DNA of 64,000 bases, taken from Candidatus Electrothrix gigas. GTDB lineage: Bacteria; Desulfobacterota; Desulfobulbia; Desulfobulbales; Desulfobulbaceae. Below, in pieces: positions 35,278-46,275 of the stretch (its first letter is position 1; each line of letters begins with the position of its first letter). The DNA is taken from contig QYLO01000003.1 of the NCBI GenBank assembly GCA_022766165.1, positions 1 through 64,000 of the forward strand, in the 5' to 3' direction. Position numbers and translations under genes: made by a program. The notes under the pieces were generated by a model, which worked only from the letters and a program-made list of their open reading frames with translations, searched no databases and was not told where the DNA came from.

Positions 35278-35648
35278 CGGATACTTCAGTAATAATTGAT
35301 TTTCTCAGAAAGGCGGATAAACAGAATTCGGCACTTTGGAATATAAGAGAAAAAAACGAATGTTTTATGTCGTCCGTGACGCTGTTTGAATTGCAGTGCG
35401 GAGCAAAGACAGAAAAACATTCCGAAGACATCGTAAAACTGCGCAGATGGATCGACACAGTTCCTTTTGACGATGAGGTCGCCGAAATTTCATCAAAAAT
35501 ATACCAGAGCCTGAAAAGGGACAACATGATGATTGAATTCAGAGATATTTTTATTGCAGCCACTGCGGTCGCCATGAATCTCCGTGTCGCAACATTGAAC
35601 AGAAAGCACTTTGAACGAATCAGCGATATAGTATTATTAGAAATTTGA
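35256..35648 (+). CDS. vapC: PIN-domain toxin, VapC/FitB-like
   Basis: 130 residues with the PIN set: DTSVIIDFL at the start, the Glu in LFELQCG, and FRDIFIAATAVAMNL plus the late Asn/Arg-rich TLNRKHFERI. A second, unrelated PIN pair in the window (the first is at 26518). It overlaps its antitoxin by 22 bases in another frame. Confidence 0.88.
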   Translation: MADNSVLTDTSVIIDFLRKADKQNSALWNIREKNECFMSSVTLFELQCGAKTEKHSEDIVKLRRWIDTVPFDDEVAEISSKIYQSLKRDNMMIEFRDIFIAATAVAMNLRVATLNRKHFERISDIVLLEI

Positions 35649-35678
35649 TCTATTAGCACAACAAAGGAAACTAATTTT

Positions 35679-35861
35679 ATGGCAACTGAATTATTCCCGT
35701 CATCTTTTAGATGTGATTGTGGAGAGGAACTGGATTTTTTTGAAGGTACAGTTCGGGAAATGAAAAAGATGAGTAAAAATAAAGAAGTTAGACTGGGAGA
35801 GGGAAACACACTATTTTATATCGTAAAGGTGAAGCAAGAGAAATACTTTGCCCGACATTAG
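35679..35861 (+). CDS. Small Cys-containing protein of unknown function
   Basis: 60 residues with FRCDCGEELDFFEGTVREM, then a Lys-rich segment and a short strand pair. No recognised family. It sits 30 bp after the second vapC and could be part of that transcript. Confidence 0.45.
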   Translation: MATELFPSSFRCDCGEELDFFEGTVREMKKMSKNKEVRLGEGNTLFYIVKVKQEKYFARH

Positions 35862-35939
35862 GGAAATGTCCCATTTCTGATTATGAGTGAAATCAATATG
35901 ACCCACTTGATTATACATTCCCTGTGTTCTCTCACCCAC

Positions 35940-38123
35940 TCAATCCATAACTTCCAACTGCGCATAATCCAGATGGAGTAGCTTATCTCCATGCTGTTTA
36001 AAGCAAACCACAATCCGTCGAGGCGAAGGGATCTCTTTTACCTGTCCGATGCCAAAAAAAGGATGGCGGACCGTCATACCCTTGCTGAACTCAATACGGG
36101 CAGATTGGACGGTTGTCTTGGACAAAGAAGGAGGTTCAGAGAGGGCTACTTCTGGACTGCTACGATATGCAATAACATTTGGGCCAATAGCAGGCACAGG
36201 ATGTTCTTGAACATATAAGGCCGGATTAATTTCTCGAAGAAACGATGACATCACCACAGCAAGGAATTTTCGATCCGGGGTCATGATCGTTCTGGGATAG
36301 GTAAGAAAGAGCTGCTTTTTGGCTCGGGTGGTTGCCACATAGAGCAGGCGCCGCTCCTCTTCCCATTGCTCTCCCTGCACAGTCTTTTGATGGGGAAAAC
36401 GCCCCTCAGCCAGTCCGATCACAAAGACCACATCCCATTCCAACCCCTTAGCCGAATGAATCGTGGACAGAATAATTTTTTCCGATGCTGTTTCTCCAGC
36501 ACGAGTGGTTGCCTCTGGTGGTTCCAGAGCCGTATCATCAACAAAGGATTGGAGTTCTCTGTACTCGCTGATCAGGGCCTTAAGCTGTTCCAAATCCCGA
36601 CGTCGTTTGGGATAATCATCAGGATACATCCGTTCAAAAAGAGGTTCGTAATACTCCATCATCAGATCAAAAACATCCAAAGGCGTCAGGTTGAGGCGGT
36701 CCATTGCCGTCATAGCTGTCATAACCTTGGTCAGCCGGAGCAGAGCCTCCTTCCACTTGGCCTTGCTTGTGCCTGCATATTCTCCCAAGGCTTGTATGGG
36801 CTGGTCCTCAGCCAGGATCGTATCCAAAATCTTTTGCGCTGTCTTGGGGCCAATCTTATCTATCTGTAAGAGCAGACGATTCCAAGAAAGGTTATCCCAC
36901 GGGTTGATCAGCACCCGCAAAAAGGACAGTGCATCTTTGATATGAGCAGCCTCTGTGAGCTTCATCCCGCCCCGTTTTTCAAAATCCAGCGAATGGGCTG
37001 CCAACTCCATTTCCAGCTTATACGAGTGAAAACTTGAGCGAAACAGCACAACTATTTCGCTGTTTTCTGTGCCTGCTTGCAGCAAGGATTGTATTTTATC
37101 GACAATAAAACTGGCTTCATTGGCCTCGTTACGGGCCGAGTAAACCACAGGCTTTCTCTTGCCCGGAATTTCACTGAATAACTCCTTGGTGTACTTTTCC
37201 CTTGCCTGGGCCATGATGGCATTGGTCAGGGCCAGTATGGGCTGAACTGAGCGGTAGTTTTGCTCCAGCGTTATAGTTTGAGTGCCGGGAAACTGCTCAG
37301 GAAAACGCATGATATTATAAAAATCCGCCCCACGAAAGCTGTAGATGGACTGGGCATCATCACCCACCACCATCACGTTATCATGGTTATATGCCAGGAG
37401 ACGAATAATCCGGGCCTGTATGAGATTGGTATCCTGATACTCATCCACCAAGATATAGCGGTATCGGGAAGAGATCTCCAGACGGGCCTCGACTGACTCA
37501 GCAAGCAAACGCTGCCAGTTGACCAGCAGGTCGTCATAATCCATCAGGGCGTTGTTACGCTTGAACTCTTGGTAGCCCTTGCGGATTGCAAGAATGTCTT
37601 GAGTAAATTTAACCAGATGACTTTGGGTACGGGAGATGAGATCTTCCAAAGCAACAGATGTATTGATTGCCCCAGACAACAGGTTGAGAATAACCCGCTT
37701 TGTAGGAAAACGCTTACCAGTTCTGCCAGTCCCGGAAAAGCCAAGGGAGTTACGAAGCAGGTTGATAATACCCTCTGCATCGGCTCGATCAAGAATGGTA
37801 AACCCGTTACCAAAGCCTATAAAATGGCCCTGTCTGCGGAGCAACATATTGGCAGTGGCGTGAAAGGTGCCACCCACCACGTACCTACAGGATGAACCGG
37901 ATATATGGGCAGCCCGTTGGAGCATCTCCTGAGCAGCTCGGCGGGTAAAGGTGAGTAAAAGAATGGATTCCGGGGGAACGCCCTGATCCAAAAGCCACGC
38001 CATGCGATGAACCAAGGTTCTGGTCTTGCCAGTCCCTGCCCCAGCAATCACCAGCACTGGTCCTTCACCGTGGGTCACAGCTTTATACTGGGACGAGTTC
38101 AGGCTTTTATTCAGGTTTTCCAT
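35940..38123 (-). CDS. UvrD/Rep/PcrA-like superfamily 1 DNA helicase
   Basis: ATP-dependent 3'-5' DNA translocase/helicase of repair or replication restart. All SF1A motifs are in order: Q-motif LNSSQYKAV, motif I AGAGTGKT, Ia LLLTFTRRAA, II VDEYQDTN, III GDDAQSIYSFRGA, IV QNYRS, V STIHSAKGLEWD, VI ATTRAKKQL. 727 residues, in the UvrD/PcrA range. The C-terminal GMTVRHPFFGIGQVKEI Tudor-like segment is the RNA-polymerase-contact type seen in PcrA/UvrD. Core gene with normal composition next to the accessory island. Confidence 0.92.
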   Translation of the reverse strand: MENLNKSLNSSQYKAVTHGEGPVLVIAGAGTGKTRTLVHRMAWLLDQGVPPESILLLTFTRRAAQEMLQRAAHISGSSCRYVVGGTFHATANMLLRRQGHFIGFGNGFTILDRADAEGIINLLRNSLGFSGTGRTGKRFPTKRVILNLLSGAINTSVALEDLISRTQSHLVKFTQDILAIRKGYQEFKRNNALMDYDDLLVNWQRLLAESVEARLEISSRYRYILVDEYQDTNLIQARIIRLLAYNHDNVMVVGDDAQSIYSFRGADFYNIMRFPEQFPGTQTITLEQNYRSVQPILALTNAIMAQAREKYTKELFSEIPGKRKPVVYSARNEANEASFIVDKIQSLLQAGTENSEIVVLFRSSFHSYKLEMELAAHSLDFEKRGGMKLTEAAHIKDALSFLRVLINPWDNLSWNRLLLQIDKIGPKTAQKILDTILAEDQPIQALGEYAGTSKAKWKEALLRLTKVMTAMTAMDRLNLTPLDVFDLMMEYYEPLFERMYPDDYPKRRRDLEQLKALISEYRELQSFVDDTALEPPEATTRAGETASEKIILSTIHSAKGLEWDVVFVIGLAEGRFPHQKTVQGEQWEEERRLLYVATTRAKKQLFLTYPRTIMTPDRKFLAVVMSSFLREINPALYVQEHPVPAIGPNVIAYRSSPEVALSEPPSLSKTTVQSARIEFSKGMTVRHPFFGIGQVKEIPSPRRIVVCFKQHGDKLLHLDYAQLEVMD

Positions 38124-38240
38124 ATTCTTTCCATATTCTTTCCATATTGACGAGGCAGTTCTTTTCCTTCTTCTCCATACTATTATCCTCTAATACCAAG
38201 GAGAAACCGTTGAATTGTTAAAAGATATATTCTGTTGTAC

Positions 38241-38792
38241 ATGCCATTCTTTACCATAACAGAGGAAGCCCTGCAACGAATGGATATTGACAGCTATTAC
38301 GTCTCAGATTACATTTCAATATGTATATACGACCCCATCCCGCCCTACTGGGAAGTACTGGGCAGGGGCAAAAAACATAAACAAAGCAAAAAAGAGGCTG
38401 TGAGTTGTATGAATGATGTGTTTACCCAAGAGGTTTTGCAAGAACTTTTTCCAGCCCAACGGGCAGATGATTTTTTTGAGGCCCTGTTCGGTGATGCGAA
38501 CGAAGGAGCGTATGACATCTCCCTGAGCTTTCAAGGGCATGATGAACAAAATAATACGCTTCAGTTTACTCTGGATCTGCACGAACGACCAGGTTGTTGC
38601 CTTGCCTGTAACTTGACCAGTGGTTTACCTGAAGTGTTTTCCCGTCATAAGGTCATCAACATTGAAGGGCTTGTCATGGATGTGGAAAAAAAGCTGGACG
38701 GTAAAGCCAAATGCGGGACGTGGAAACTGGGCAGAACCCAACAGCCGCAAAAGAATCTGCACTCTATTCCCTTGCAGATTGCTCTTGCCTGA
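38241..38792 (+). CDS. Protein of unknown function, divergent from the helicase
   Basis: 183 residues from ATG 38241, no signal peptide, no recognised domain. It has an N-terminal strand-rich part (ITEEALQRMDIDSYYVSDYIS) and a Cys pair in RPGCCLACN. Its position, divergent from the helicase and 86 bp before the MipA-like gene, does not suggest a function. Confidence 0.55.
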   Translation: MPFFTITEEALQRMDIDSYYVSDYISICIYDPIPPYWEVLGRGKKHKQSKKEAVSCMNDVFTQEVLQELFPAQRADDFFEALFGDANEGAYDISLSFQGHDEQNNTLQFTLDLHERPGCCLACNLTSGLPEVFSRHKVINIEGLVMDVEKKLDGKAKCGTWKLGRTQQPQKNLHSIPLQIALA

Positions 38793-38877
38793 TACCTTGT
38801 TTAAAAGTACTGGGTGGCTCCTACAGGTCACCTGGTTGGCTATCTGGTTGGAGATAATTTTTTTATAAATCAAGTAA

Positions 38878-39717
38878 ATGAAAAGAGCAAGACAGACGTT
38901 CCAGCAGATTTTCCTTCTTCTCCTCAGTGGCTTCTGGAGTACGTTATGCAGTACGTTATGCAGCACCTTTTTCCCTCTTACTGCTCCTCTTGCTGCTCAT
39001 GCAACAAATGCTCAATCGGTCCAACCTGCGCAGTCAAGGCACGCTACACCGACCTTTTCTTTGGGTGCTGGGGCTGTGGTCTCAACCAGTCTGTATCAGG
39101 GAGCAAGTTATAATGTTACCCCTATACCCATGCTTATGTTTTCTGGGAAGCAATTTTTTATTCAGGGAACCAGAGCAGGAATGCACCTTTATCAGGATGA
39201 GCAACTGACTGTGGATCTCTTGGGAAAGTATCGTTTTGCTGCCTATGAAGCCGGAGACAGTGCAGAGTTGATTGGGATAAAGGAGCGAAAGGGAACAGTG
39301 GAAGCAGGAGTCAAGGCCAGCTTGCGCCTTGGAGTGGCTGCCTTTTCTTGCACAGTATTATCCGATGTTCTGGATGAACACGGTGGACAGGTTATCCAAC
39401 TTCGGGTCATGAAACCCTTGCGCTGGCGCATGATTTTCCTGGCCCCTTATCTCGGAATGTCTGTCCAGAGTAACGACTTCTCCACCTATTATTATGGGGT
39501 AGACAGCACTGAGGCCCTTGCAGGTTGGTCAGAATACGACCTTGATTGGACGGTTAATTGGCAAACAGGTGTAACGTTTCGGATTGGCCTGAGCCAAAAT
39601 ATCATGCTTAACACAGTTGTAGGTGTAGAGCTTCTGGATCAGGACATCGCTGACAGTCCTCTGGTGGAAAGAGATACTCGTTTCTTTGGAATGCTGGGCA
39701 TTGCCTACGGATTCTAG
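38878..39717 (+). CDS. MipA/OmpV-family outer-membrane barrel protein
   Basis: 279 residues. A signal sequence (residues about 10-40, which includes a 12-bp tandem repeat giving STLCSTLCST) precedes a barrel with FSLGAGAVVSTSLYQGASY, the family-typical ITPIPMLMFSGKQF-like segment (VTPIPMLMF), YYGVDS and a C-terminal aromatic residue in LGIAYGF. MipA proteins scaffold lytic transglycosylases and murein synthases in E. coli; members elsewhere are uncharacterised. Confidence 0.82.
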   Translation: MKRARQTFQQIFLLLLSGFWSTLCSTLCSTFFPLTAPLAAHATNAQSVQPAQSRHATPTFSLGAGAVVSTSLYQGASYNVTPIPMLMFSGKQFFIQGTRAGMHLYQDEQLTVDLLGKYRFAAYEAGDSAELIGIKERKGTVEAGVKASLRLGVAAFSCTVLSDVLDEHGGQVIQLRVMKPLRWRMIFLAPYLGMSVQSNDFSTYYYGVDSTEALAGWSEYDLDWTVNWQTGVTFRIGLSQNIMLNTVVGVELLDQDIADSPLVERDTRFFGMLGIAYGF

Positions 39718-39748
39718 CCTGTGTTATCTCGTATACTCTGGTATAATA

Positions 39749-40171
39749 TCAGCAGATTAACTTCTCCTCCTGATCAAGCAACTGCTGCAAGATATGACAA
39801 AATTTTTCCCAACGCAGCTCTTTATTTATACCTGGACAGGAGTCACGAATGGTCAGAAAGTTGTTCTTATCTGCTAACATACTGGGATGTAAAGGCCATT
39901 GACCGCATCGCCAAGGGCGGCCCTCATGAACAGTACAACCGGTCTCCTCTGTATAAAAGATGCAGTGCTTATCAACGATTTTCATCTGCACGACCTTGCC
40001 TGTGACCCGCCAGTATTTCTCTGCAACTTCCTGCCGGGTGAGACCTAACTTGGCAATCATTCGTTCTTGATCCTCTGTATCCAGAGACACCGTGGTTTCA
40101 CCCTGACAGCAGTAGCCGCAACGGGTGCAGGTAAAGATATCAGCCAGTTGATATGATGTTTTTTTTTTCAT
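39749..40171 (-). CDS. YkgJ-family cysteine-cluster protein (short form)
   Basis: 140 residues with FTCTRCGYCCQGE, CIFYTEETGCTVHEGRPWRCGQWP and a late DSCPG, the same CxxCxxCC arrangement as the gene at 20101 but without the coiled-coil tail. Probably binds a metal centre; function unknown. Confidence 0.82.
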   Translation of the reverse strand: MKKKTSYQLADIFTCTRCGYCCQGETTVSLDTEDQERMIAKLGLTRQEVAEKYWRVTGKVVQMKIVDKHCIFYTEETGCTVHEGRPWRCGQWPLHPSMLADKNNFLTIRDSCPGINKELRWEKFCHILQQLLDQEEKLIC

Positions 40172-40261
40172 TATCTCTTTCAGGTGTATCGACTTGTTCT
40201 TCTCGTTTTGTTCTTTTCAAATGTTATGCTGTGTTCTTCTTTCTTTTTCCTATAATCTTAA

Positions 40262-41512
40262 CTATTTTATATCCTTTAATATGCCCAGAATCACTCCAGT
40301 CTCTGCTGCATGAGCATCCTGACCTGGAGCTGTGAGTTTATCCTGAGAAACAAAGGTCTCAAAAAAAAGCTGTTTCGGAGAGATATCAGGAAGAAAATAC
40401 AAAGTGAGCGTACAACGTTCGTTATATGCTTTATCTGTTATTGGATAATGGCGATCCAGCAACGCAATCCACTCTTGCTCTGCTGTTGCTGTTAAAGAAG
40501 GACTCACTGATTTTTTCGGAGATTGCAGGAATTCTCTGATTGGAGCAAGTAGGGTGCTTGCCTCTTGCTGAAACTGATCTCTTTGGGCAAGAAGGGCGGC
40601 AAGGAGATCATTTTTCTGCTCTTGCTCCTTCTCCTCAACAACAGGAGCAGAGAGAAGAGCAGAGAGAGCTGGCAACGGAAGACGGAGTATCTGCTCAACT
40701 GTTTGTGCAGTATCGGTTGCCTGCTGATAATGCTCTAAAAGAGCCTCAATCGCATCAGAACTTTGGCTGATAAATACCGTCTGTTCAAAGGTACTTTTAC
40801 TGAGAAAAAAGAGACGAGACCACGCCTTGAGCCGCAATCGCTGCTGTTCAACCGGGATACTTGCTAGGGTGGGAAGCGTGTTGAACAGGTCAACATCAAC
40901 TCTATCCCCCTCCCCTTCCCTCTGCTCTTTACGCAGTTCTCGGAGTAATGCCTCCTGCTGTTGGCTCATTCTGGCCAAATTAGTACGAATATCAGCCTGC
41001 TGTTTATCCACGGATTCACCCAGCTTGAGCAGTAAACGAGCCTGCCAAAGCAGGACAGAAGAGGCGTTCTTTTCTTGCCGATTTGCCGGTTCAGGAGTAT
41101 GCTTCCCAGATCCTGTTTGAATACCGGTTTGATGCAGTAGCGTATTCACAATAGAATATTCACTTTCATCATCCGGTACAACAGAACCAGGTCCAGCAGA
41201 GAGGTTGCTCAGATGACCAGTGTAATCTTCAGGCCGGGAACGGATATCTCGGAGCAAGCCAAGAAAACGTTCACGATCCTCAGCAAGCGGGGCAGGACAG
41301 GTAAACGCAAGCAGTCTGTTTTCATCCGGTTGATTTCCTCGCTGATTTACCTGCTGATTTGTAAAAGCCTGTAACAGCGGGGTATCAGCTTCGGGCAAGT
41401 CATCTTCAACAGGCCGCAAAAAGAGAAGCTGGCTAAAGAGCTGGGCCAAGGGAAAGACCATGCCATCTTGCGGCAGGATATTCGGAAAAATATAGGCAAC
41501 ATGAACTGACAT
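40262..41512 (-). CDS. Conserved-looking helical cytosolic protein of unknown function
   Basis: 416 residues, no signal or membrane segment, dominated by long charged helices (KLGESVDKQQADIRTNLARM, EEKEQEQKNDLLAALLAQRDQ). The strand-rich ends (VHVAYIFPNILPQDG and LTLYFLPDISPKQLF) suggest a closed globular domain formed by both termini. Family not recognised. Its start lies one base from the start of the divergent gene at 41514. Confidence 0.6.
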   Translation of the reverse strand: MSVHVAYIFPNILPQDGMVFPLAQLFSQLLFLRPVEDDLPEADTPLLQAFTNQQVNQRGNQPDENRLLAFTCPAPLAEDRERFLGLLRDIRSRPEDYTGHLSNLSAGPGSVVPDDESEYSIVNTLLHQTGIQTGSGKHTPEPANRQEKNASSVLLWQARLLLKLGESVDKQQADIRTNLARMSQQQEALLRELRKEQREGEGDRVDVDLFNTLPTLASIPVEQQRLRLKAWSRLFFLSKSTFEQTVFISQSSDAIEALLEHYQQATDTAQTVEQILRLPLPALSALLSAPVVEEKEQEQKNDLLAALLAQRDQFQQEASTLLAPIREFLQSPKKSVSPSLTATAEQEWIALLDRHYPITDKAYNERCTLTLYFLPDISPKQLFFETFVSQDKLTAPGQDAHAAETGVILGILKDIK

Positions 41513-41513
41513 T

Positions 41514-41885
41514 ATGCAAACTCGTGAAAAATTTACCCTGTTCCTTACCGCTACAGCATACCTGATCTTTCATCTCCGATTAGGGCCTTCGGTGGCAAGT
41601 AGTATAACAGGAACAGTGGTTCAACTCTTGACCACAGCCCCCTATTGTATTGGCTTTACTTGGATTTTGGTCATACTAACCCGTTTTCTTCATGCTGGCA
41701 AACGTCCCCCTTGGGACAGAATCGCCCGGATTTTTTTTACCATTGGCATCCTGTTTGGCTTTTATTTTGCCCTGTATGAACGCAATGAACGAGTACTGGA
41801 ACAACAAAAACAACAGGAACAGCAGCATATTCAGCCTGATAGACAAGAAAATCAGAAAGGTCAAAAGAGCCAAAATATTAACTGA
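41514..41885 (+). CDS. Small membrane protein of unknown function
   Basis: 123 residues with three hydrophobic segments (FLTATAYLIFHLRLG, TTAPYCIGFTWILVILT, RIFFTIGILFGFYFALY) and a Gln-rich charged tail of about 35 residues. Its start is back to back with the 416-residue gene, and its last 8 bases overlap the end of asd on the other strand. Family not recognised. Confidence 0.6.
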   Translation: MQTREKFTLFLTATAYLIFHLRLGPSVASSITGTVVQLLTTAPYCIGFTWILVILTRFLHAGKRPPWDRIARIFFTIGILFGFYFALYERNERVLEQQKQQEQQHIQPDRQENQKGQKSQNIN

Positions 41886-42993
41886 TATGCTCCAAGGCAA
41901 TCCGCAACATCCGGCGAACCGGTTCAGCAGCCCCCCAGAGCAACTGGTCTCCAACACTGAAGGCGCTCAAGTACTGCTCACCCAGGTTCATCTTGCGCAA
42001 ACGGCCCACTGGAACATCCAAGGTTCCAGTTACCCGGGTGGGAGTCAGTTTGTTGACTGTTTCTTCCTTGGTATTGGCCACCAGATACACCCATTCGTTA
42101 TGCTCAGTAAGAGCCTGTTCAATATCATCCAAGGGGATATTTTGATTCAGCTTAATGGTAAATGCCTGACTGTGGCAACGCATGGAACCGACCCGCACAC
42201 AGCAGCCGTCAATGGGGATCTGATGTTCAGCATGTCCGAGGATCTTGTTGGTCTCACTGATTCCCTTCCACTCCTCTCGGGTTTGACCGTTTTTCATGGC
42301 TCGATCAATCCAGGGAATCAGACTGGCTGCCAAAGGCGCACCAAAATGCTTGGTTAAAAAACGGGGACTCCGAATCGTTTCGGTGACATTTTTATCAACT
42401 GTCAGCACGGTCTCTTTATCATCCAGCACATTCTGGGCATTTTCACTGATCAGACGCATCTGATTCACCAGTTCAATCATATTCTTGGCACCAGCGCCAG
42501 AGGCAGCCTGATAGGTTTGGGAGGTGATCCACTCCACCCAGCCCTTTTCAAAAAGGCCACCCAAGGCCATGAGCATCAGAGAAACCGTGCAGTTCCCACC
42601 AACATAATCCTTGATTCCATCACCCAAACCCTGATCAATAAGCTTACGGTTTACCGGGTCCAAAACAATAATGGCACTGTCTTCCATACGCAGGGTAGAG
42701 GCAGCATCAATCCAGTATCCTTGCCAACCGTCTTTGCGCAGGGCAGGATGCACTTCTTTGGTATAGCTCCCGCCCTGACAGGAGAGCAAAATATCAGCTT
42801 CTTTGAGCAGGCTCAGGTCATGGGCATCAAGCAGTTCATAGGTGATACTGTCAATCTTTGGGCCTTCTTGTCCAGCCTGGGAGGTGGAGAAGAACAGCGG
42901 TTCAATGTCCTTAAAATCATTTTCCTCATGCATGCGCTCCATGAGTACAGAGCCAACCATGCCTCGCCAACCGATTATACCTACTTTTTTCAT
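41878..42993 (-). CDS. asd: Aspartate-semialdehyde dehydrogenase
   Basis: Reduces aspartyl phosphate to aspartate semialdehyde for lysine/DAP, threonine and methionine. NADP-binding GIIGWRGMVGSVLMERM, the active-site Cys in GGNCTVSLMLMALGG, and SGAGAKNMIEL are those of the gamma-proteobacterial-type Asd, with normal length (371). Fourth gene of the minus-strand run rsmG, leuB, prs, asd. Confidence 0.95.
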   Translation of the reverse strand: MKKVGIIGWRGMVGSVLMERMHEENDFKDIEPLFFSTSQAGQEGPKIDSITYELLDAHDLSLLKEADILLSCQGGSYTKEVHPALRKDGWQGYWIDAASTLRMEDSAIIVLDPVNRKLIDQGLGDGIKDYVGGNCTVSLMLMALGGLFEKGWVEWITSQTYQAASGAGAKNMIELVNQMRLISENAQNVLDDKETVLTVDKNVTETIRSPRFLTKHFGAPLAASLIPWIDRAMKNGQTREEWKGISETNKILGHAEHQIPIDGCCVRVGSMRCHSQAFTIKLNQNIPLDDIEQALTEHNEWVYLVANTKEETVNKLTPTRVTGTLDVPVGRLRKMNLGEQYLSAFSVGDQLLWGAAEPVRRMLRIALEHIS

Positions 42994-43047
42994 TGTATTT
43001 TCCTCGATTCTGCGGCGGGATTATACCACCGAATTATTCATAATTAT

Positions 43048-43968
43048 TTAAACAATACGCAGATAATGAACTAACTCAAAGGCGATAATCGGAGCAACAG
43101 AGTAGACCTCTAATAAGTCGTCTTTCTGGGTGCCAGGAAAGGTGTCAGCCCCAATAATTCGATGAATACCCTTTTCTTTAAAACGCTCACGGGAATCCCC
43201 GGAAAGCAACAGATGCGTTGCCATCACCATCACATCAACTGCACCAGCCTCATAGCAGCGATCTGCTGTCTGCAACATGGAGCCACCGGTTCGGATCATA
43301 TCATCGCAGATAATGGCGATCTTGCCCTTGACTGCGCTGGAGAGCTGACTGACAATGGTCTTATCCACATCATAGCGATCCTTATTTGCTGCCGTATGCG
43401 GACACTTCAGTATCCCGGCCAACAGAGCCACCCGTTTACTGAATCCGTAATCAGGTGAAACTAAAACGTAATCTTTTAGATTCATATCCTGAATTTTCTG
43501 CGCTGCCAGCGACTCTGTCCAGAGATGTCGTGTACGAACCTCACCAGAATGGGCATGCAGCACCGCCTCAGAGTGAAGATCAACAAAGGCCACGTAGTTC
43601 GGTCGGGTACGAAATATCTGACGGGTTCGAGTTATGCCCTTGGGAATTTCACCGGATTCCGGCTTAGAACGTTCCATAGTAGAGTAGCCAAGATAGGGAA
43701 TCACCACGTTGACACTGCGGGCATTCCAATACCGTCCGCCTGCGATCAGATCAATCAACTCCTGAATTGCCTCATCCGTATGCGTTGACGCAATAATAAC
43801 AATATCCCGGCCCGACACATCACAGGGAAAGGCGTGATATATCTCACCGTCGGCAAACTGCTTGCGGATCATTGGAGTACAGACCACTCGTAATTCCGCT
43901 GCCACTTTATCAGCAAGGGGAACCGTGTCTTGGGTTGCAATCAAAAAAATATTTTCTCGTCTGGTCAT
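43048..43968 (-). CDS. prs: Ribose-phosphate pyrophosphokinase
   Basis: Makes PRPP from ribose-5-phosphate and ATP for purine, pyrimidine, histidine and NAD synthesis. Shows the N-terminal FADGEIYHAF, the YLGYSTMERSKPESGEIPK ATP loop (shortened YLGYSTMER), FVDLHSEAV and the PRPP-binding IICDDMIRTGGSM. 306 residues. Compared with class I enzymes the DLH...Q loop and the DDM motif differ, so it belongs to a divergent PRPP-synthetase-like subgroup; a main prs elsewhere in the genome is possible. Confidence 0.85.
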   Translation of the reverse strand: MTRRENIFLIATQDTVPLADKVAAELRVVCTPMIRKQFADGEIYHAFPCDVSGRDIVIIASTHTDEAIQELIDLIAGGRYWNARSVNVVIPYLGYSTMERSKPESGEIPKGITRTRQIFRTRPNYVAFVDLHSEAVLHAHSGEVRTRHLWTESLAAQKIQDMNLKDYVLVSPDYGFSKRVALLAGILKCPHTAANKDRYDVDKTIVSQLSSAVKGKIAIICDDMIRTGGSMLQTADRCYEAGAVDVMVMATHLLLSGDSRERFKEKGIHRIIGADTFPGTQKDDLLEVYSVAPIIAFELVHYLRIV

Positions 43969-44024
43969 TGGTCTCTGTTGTCGTATATCCTGCTGGGTTA
44001 TCTGCTCGGTTCTAATGCCGCAAC

Positions 44025-45236
<1,212 letters not shown>

Positions 45237-45331
45237 CTATCCTTTATCCCTTTATCCTTTGTCCCACAAAAAGCAGGCAAACAGGAAATGGCATTTGAGA
45301 AGGCACTTGAGAAGGTGCTTGAGAAAAGCCC

Positions 45332-46018
45332 TTATCCAACCTTTTGTAACAGGGTCAGGGTTCTTGGATGCTGAGAAAAAGGAAGGAAAAATTTTCGTTC
45401 TTCCAGGCATTGCCAACCTGTAACACGCTGGTCCATACGCTGTTGTTCATCGCCTGCGTTCATCATAATCACCACTGTCTTTGCGGTGGTCATCCCCTCT
45501 ATCATGGGCAAAAAAATATCTGCTGCTGCCACAGCCCGACTGGTAATAAAGGTGAATTCTGTTCCGTCCCAGCCCTGCCCCGGCTCAATTCGTTGATCTG
45601 TAACCTGAACATTGGATAAACCGAGCGTTCTGATAATATGCCGGAGAAAAGAAACCCGCTTTTGTCGCGGTTCAACCAGAGTCACCGAAAGTTGTGGCTG
45701 GGCTGTTGCGAGAACCAAGCCAGGAAACCCTGCACCTGTGCCTATATCCAACAGGCTTATCTTGCTTATCTTGTTGTTTCCTCCCCTCCCCTGCTCCAAG
45801 CTGAGGCCATACTGTTGTATCACTGGCACCAAGGTCAGTGAATCAAGAAAATGTTTTTCCACGATATCAGTGGGACTGGTATGACGAGCAATCAGATTGA
45901 TTCGTTTGCTCCATTTTCGCAGTTCCTGACAGTAGAGGAGAATGCTCTCAGTCTGTTGCGGCGTGAGAGAAAGGCCGAGCTTGTTCAGGCCACTGAGGAA
46001 TTGTTTTTGATCGCACAT
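45332..46018 (-). CDS. rsmG: 16S rRNA (guanine527-N7)-methyltransferase
   Basis: SAM-dependent methyltransferase acting on the 30S subunit. LLDIGTGAGFPGLVLA (SAM site), VTLVEPRQKRVSFLRHI and the ITSRAVA motif are diagnostic. 228 residues, slightly long because of a KISKIS insertion (9-bp repeat) and a Gly/Asn stretch before the SAM motif. Start of the minus-strand run; the usual mnmG neighbour is absent. Confidence 0.92.
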   Translation of the reverse strand: MCDQKQFLSGLNKLGLSLTPQQTESILLYCQELRKWSKRINLIARHTSPTDIVEKHFLDSLTLVPVIQQYGLSLEQGRGGNNKISKISLLDIGTGAGFPGLVLATAQPQLSVTLVEPRQKRVSFLRHIIRTLGLSNVQVTDQRIEPGQGWDGTEFTFITSRAVAAADIFLPMIEGMTTAKTVVIMMNAGDEQQRMDQRVTGWQCLEERKFFLPFSQHPRTLTLLQKVG

Positions 46019-46275
46019 ATTTTTTACTCCGGCTGTTCACTTCATTTATTTGAGGGGAATATATTAGCCTTGAGCAGATACTGCTGTCAGTATACTGATA
46101 GCGAAGAACTTCATGAACTTGCTCTATAAATTTAAGCTTAGGATCTGGGCGAAATTTTTGTTTACTCTTTTTGTTTTCTATGTTAGCTAGATGTATATCA
46201 TAATAAGAGGAAAGTTGCAGATTCAATATCAATAAATGATCTTTTAAATCATTACCAAATGTAAAGAAGGAAATT

